From positions 124,001 to 188,000 of the forward strand of contig NZ_JARWSK010000005.1 in NCBI RefSeq assembly GCF_031081985.1: a DNA stretch of 64,000 nt, written 5' to 3'. Source of the stretch: Komagataeibacter xylinus (lineage in GTDB: Bacteria; Pseudomonadota; Alphaproteobacteria; Acetobacterales; Acetobacteraceae). Numbering within the stretch: position 1 is the stretch's first letter; every line of letters begins with the position of its first letter. The notes beneath the pieces are model-generated. The model was not told the origin of the DNA and searched no databases. It saw only the letters and a program-made list of their open reading frames with translations. Both the position numbers and the translations under genes were made by a program. Below, piece by piece: positions 63,294 through 64,000 of the stretch.

Positions 63294-64000
63294 ATGATCG
63301 TGCTGTCCTGGTGGACAGCGACCCAATGGACGGCCTGGGCATTGGCCTTCCAGCCGGAACTTGGCCTTCCGTGGTTTACGGTCCTGCATCGCTGGCCAGT
63401 CTATGCCCCGCCGCTGTTCTTCTGGTGGTGGTACGAGTTCGACGCCTACGCGCCGGCGGTGTTCGCGCGCGGCGCCTGGATCGCGGGTTCCGGCGGGGTG
63501 CTGGCCTTCGCGGCGGCGGTGGCACTCTCCGTCCACCGTGCCCGCGAGGCGAAGCGCGCGGCGACCTATGGCTCGGCCCGCTGGGCCGAGGACGCGGAAA
63601 TCCGCGCGGGGGGGCTGCTGGGCGAGGATGGGGTGGTGCTGGGCCAATACCGCCGGGCCTATCTCCGGCACGATGGTCCCGAGCACGTCCTGACCTTCGC
63701 GCCCACCCGCACCGGCAAGGGGGTGGGGATGGTGATCCCCACGCTCCTGACCTGGCCGGGTTCAGCCATCATCCATGACATCAAGGGCGAGAACTGGCAG
63801 ATTACCGCCGGTTTCCGTAATCGCTTCGGGCGGGTGCTGCTGTTCGATCCGACCAATCCGTCCTCGTCGGCCTACAATCCGCTGCTGGAGGTCCGGCGCG
63901 GGGCGTCGGAAGTTCGTGACGTGCAGAACATTGCCGACATCCTGGTCGATCCCGAGGGTTCGCTGGAACGGCGCAACCACTGGGAGAAGACCTCCCATGC
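63294..64000 (+). CDS. traG: TraG/VirD4-type conjugative coupling protein (partial, 3' end outside window)
   Basis: The frame gives an inner-membrane N-terminus (MIVLSWWTATQWTAWALAFQ and later AGSGGVLAFAAAVALSV helices) and the nucleotide-binding start FAPTRTGKGVGMVIPTLLTW, the Walker A region of TraG, followed by SAIIHDIKGENWQITAGFRN and LLFDPTNPSSSAYNPL. It couples the relaxosome to the type IV secretion channel. A better ribosome site (GGGGAGGG) precedes ATG 63240 in the same frame, but codon ten there is TGA (63267-63269), where a normal TraG N-terminus would read on. I annotate the next in-frame ATG at 63294; the gene may be weakened or dead. Confidence 0.85.
   Translation, partial: MIVLSWWTATQWTAWALAFQPELGLPWFTVLHRWPVYAPPLFFWWWYEFDAYAPAVFARGAWIAGSGGVLAFAAAVALSVHRAREAKRAATYGSARWAEDAEIRAGGLLGEDGVVLGQYRRAYLRHDGPEHVLTFAPTRTGKGVGMVIPTLLTWPGSAIIHDIKGENWQITAGFRNRFGRVLLFDPTNPSSSAYNPLLEVRRGASEVRDVQNIADILVDPEGSLERRNHWEKTSH

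Overview
The window is GC-rich proteobacterial chromosome, most likely from an acetic acid bacterium (Acetobacteraceae, Komagataeibacter/Gluconacetobacter type). The evidence is gene content: an acetoin dehydrogenase operon, many TonB-dependent receptors, many divergent regulator/oxidoreductase pairs, bifunctional PutA, an alphaproteobacterial-type conjugation module, and a hairpin repeat between genes of a kind I associate with Komagataeibacter. The genus is an inference. No rRNA, complete tRNA or CRISPR array was seen.

Layout. 1-3600: end of an unrecognised, possibly glycan-related cluster (unknown protein, DegT-type aminotransferase, two-Rossmann FAD enzyme). 3667-12409: sugar utilisation (MFS sugar porter, MRJP/SMP-30-like periplasmic protein, xylulokinase) and the acoABC acetoin dehydrogenase operon with a divergent AcoR-like regulator that lacks the sigma-54 AAA+ domain. 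12418-15093: unknown protein, the MsrPQ periplasmic methionine sulfoxide repair pair and a CWC zinc-ribbon-like protein. 15168-22019: an iron uptake block, exbB-exbD-tonB divergent from a siderophore receptor followed by Sel1, DUF4405 and PiuC genes, with two Fur boxes between. 22768-24426: a SulP anion transporter.

24476-31726 looks like a ureide/hydantoin/N-carbamoyl compound utilisation locus: GntR regulator, racemase-like protein, TonB receptor, NCS1 permease and carbamoylase/allantoate-type amidohydrolase. The same 10-bp sequence precedes the racemase and receptor genes. 31827-37787 resembles the Pseudomonas lysine catabolic cluster (pipecolate oxidase-like amaA, ALDH7-family amaB, 2-oxoadipate dioxygenase hglS) with a LysR regulator and a permease remnant carrying two in-frame deletions. 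A decayed TonB receptor with a C11 tract and PutA plus a GntR regulator follow.

44674-57078 is an accessory redox/detoxification stretch: TetR, epoxide-hydrolase-like protein, MFS, DUF2867, LysR, then regulators divergent from short-chain dehydrogenases and an azoreductase, YceI and a broken cytochrome b561 gene.

At 57698-57716, 19 bp match the 3' end of an initiator-type tRNA followed by its terminator on the minus strand. I read this as the attachment-site scar of an integrative element extending to the right, out of the window. The element carries an IS3-family insertion that truncates a relaxase gene, an AT-rich two-gene HD phosphohydrolase plus nucleotidyltransferase module (the best candidate for an undescribed, possibly defensive, system), a CcdAB toxin-antitoxin pair and the start of a TraG/VirD4 coupling protein whose apparent first start is followed by an in-frame TGA.
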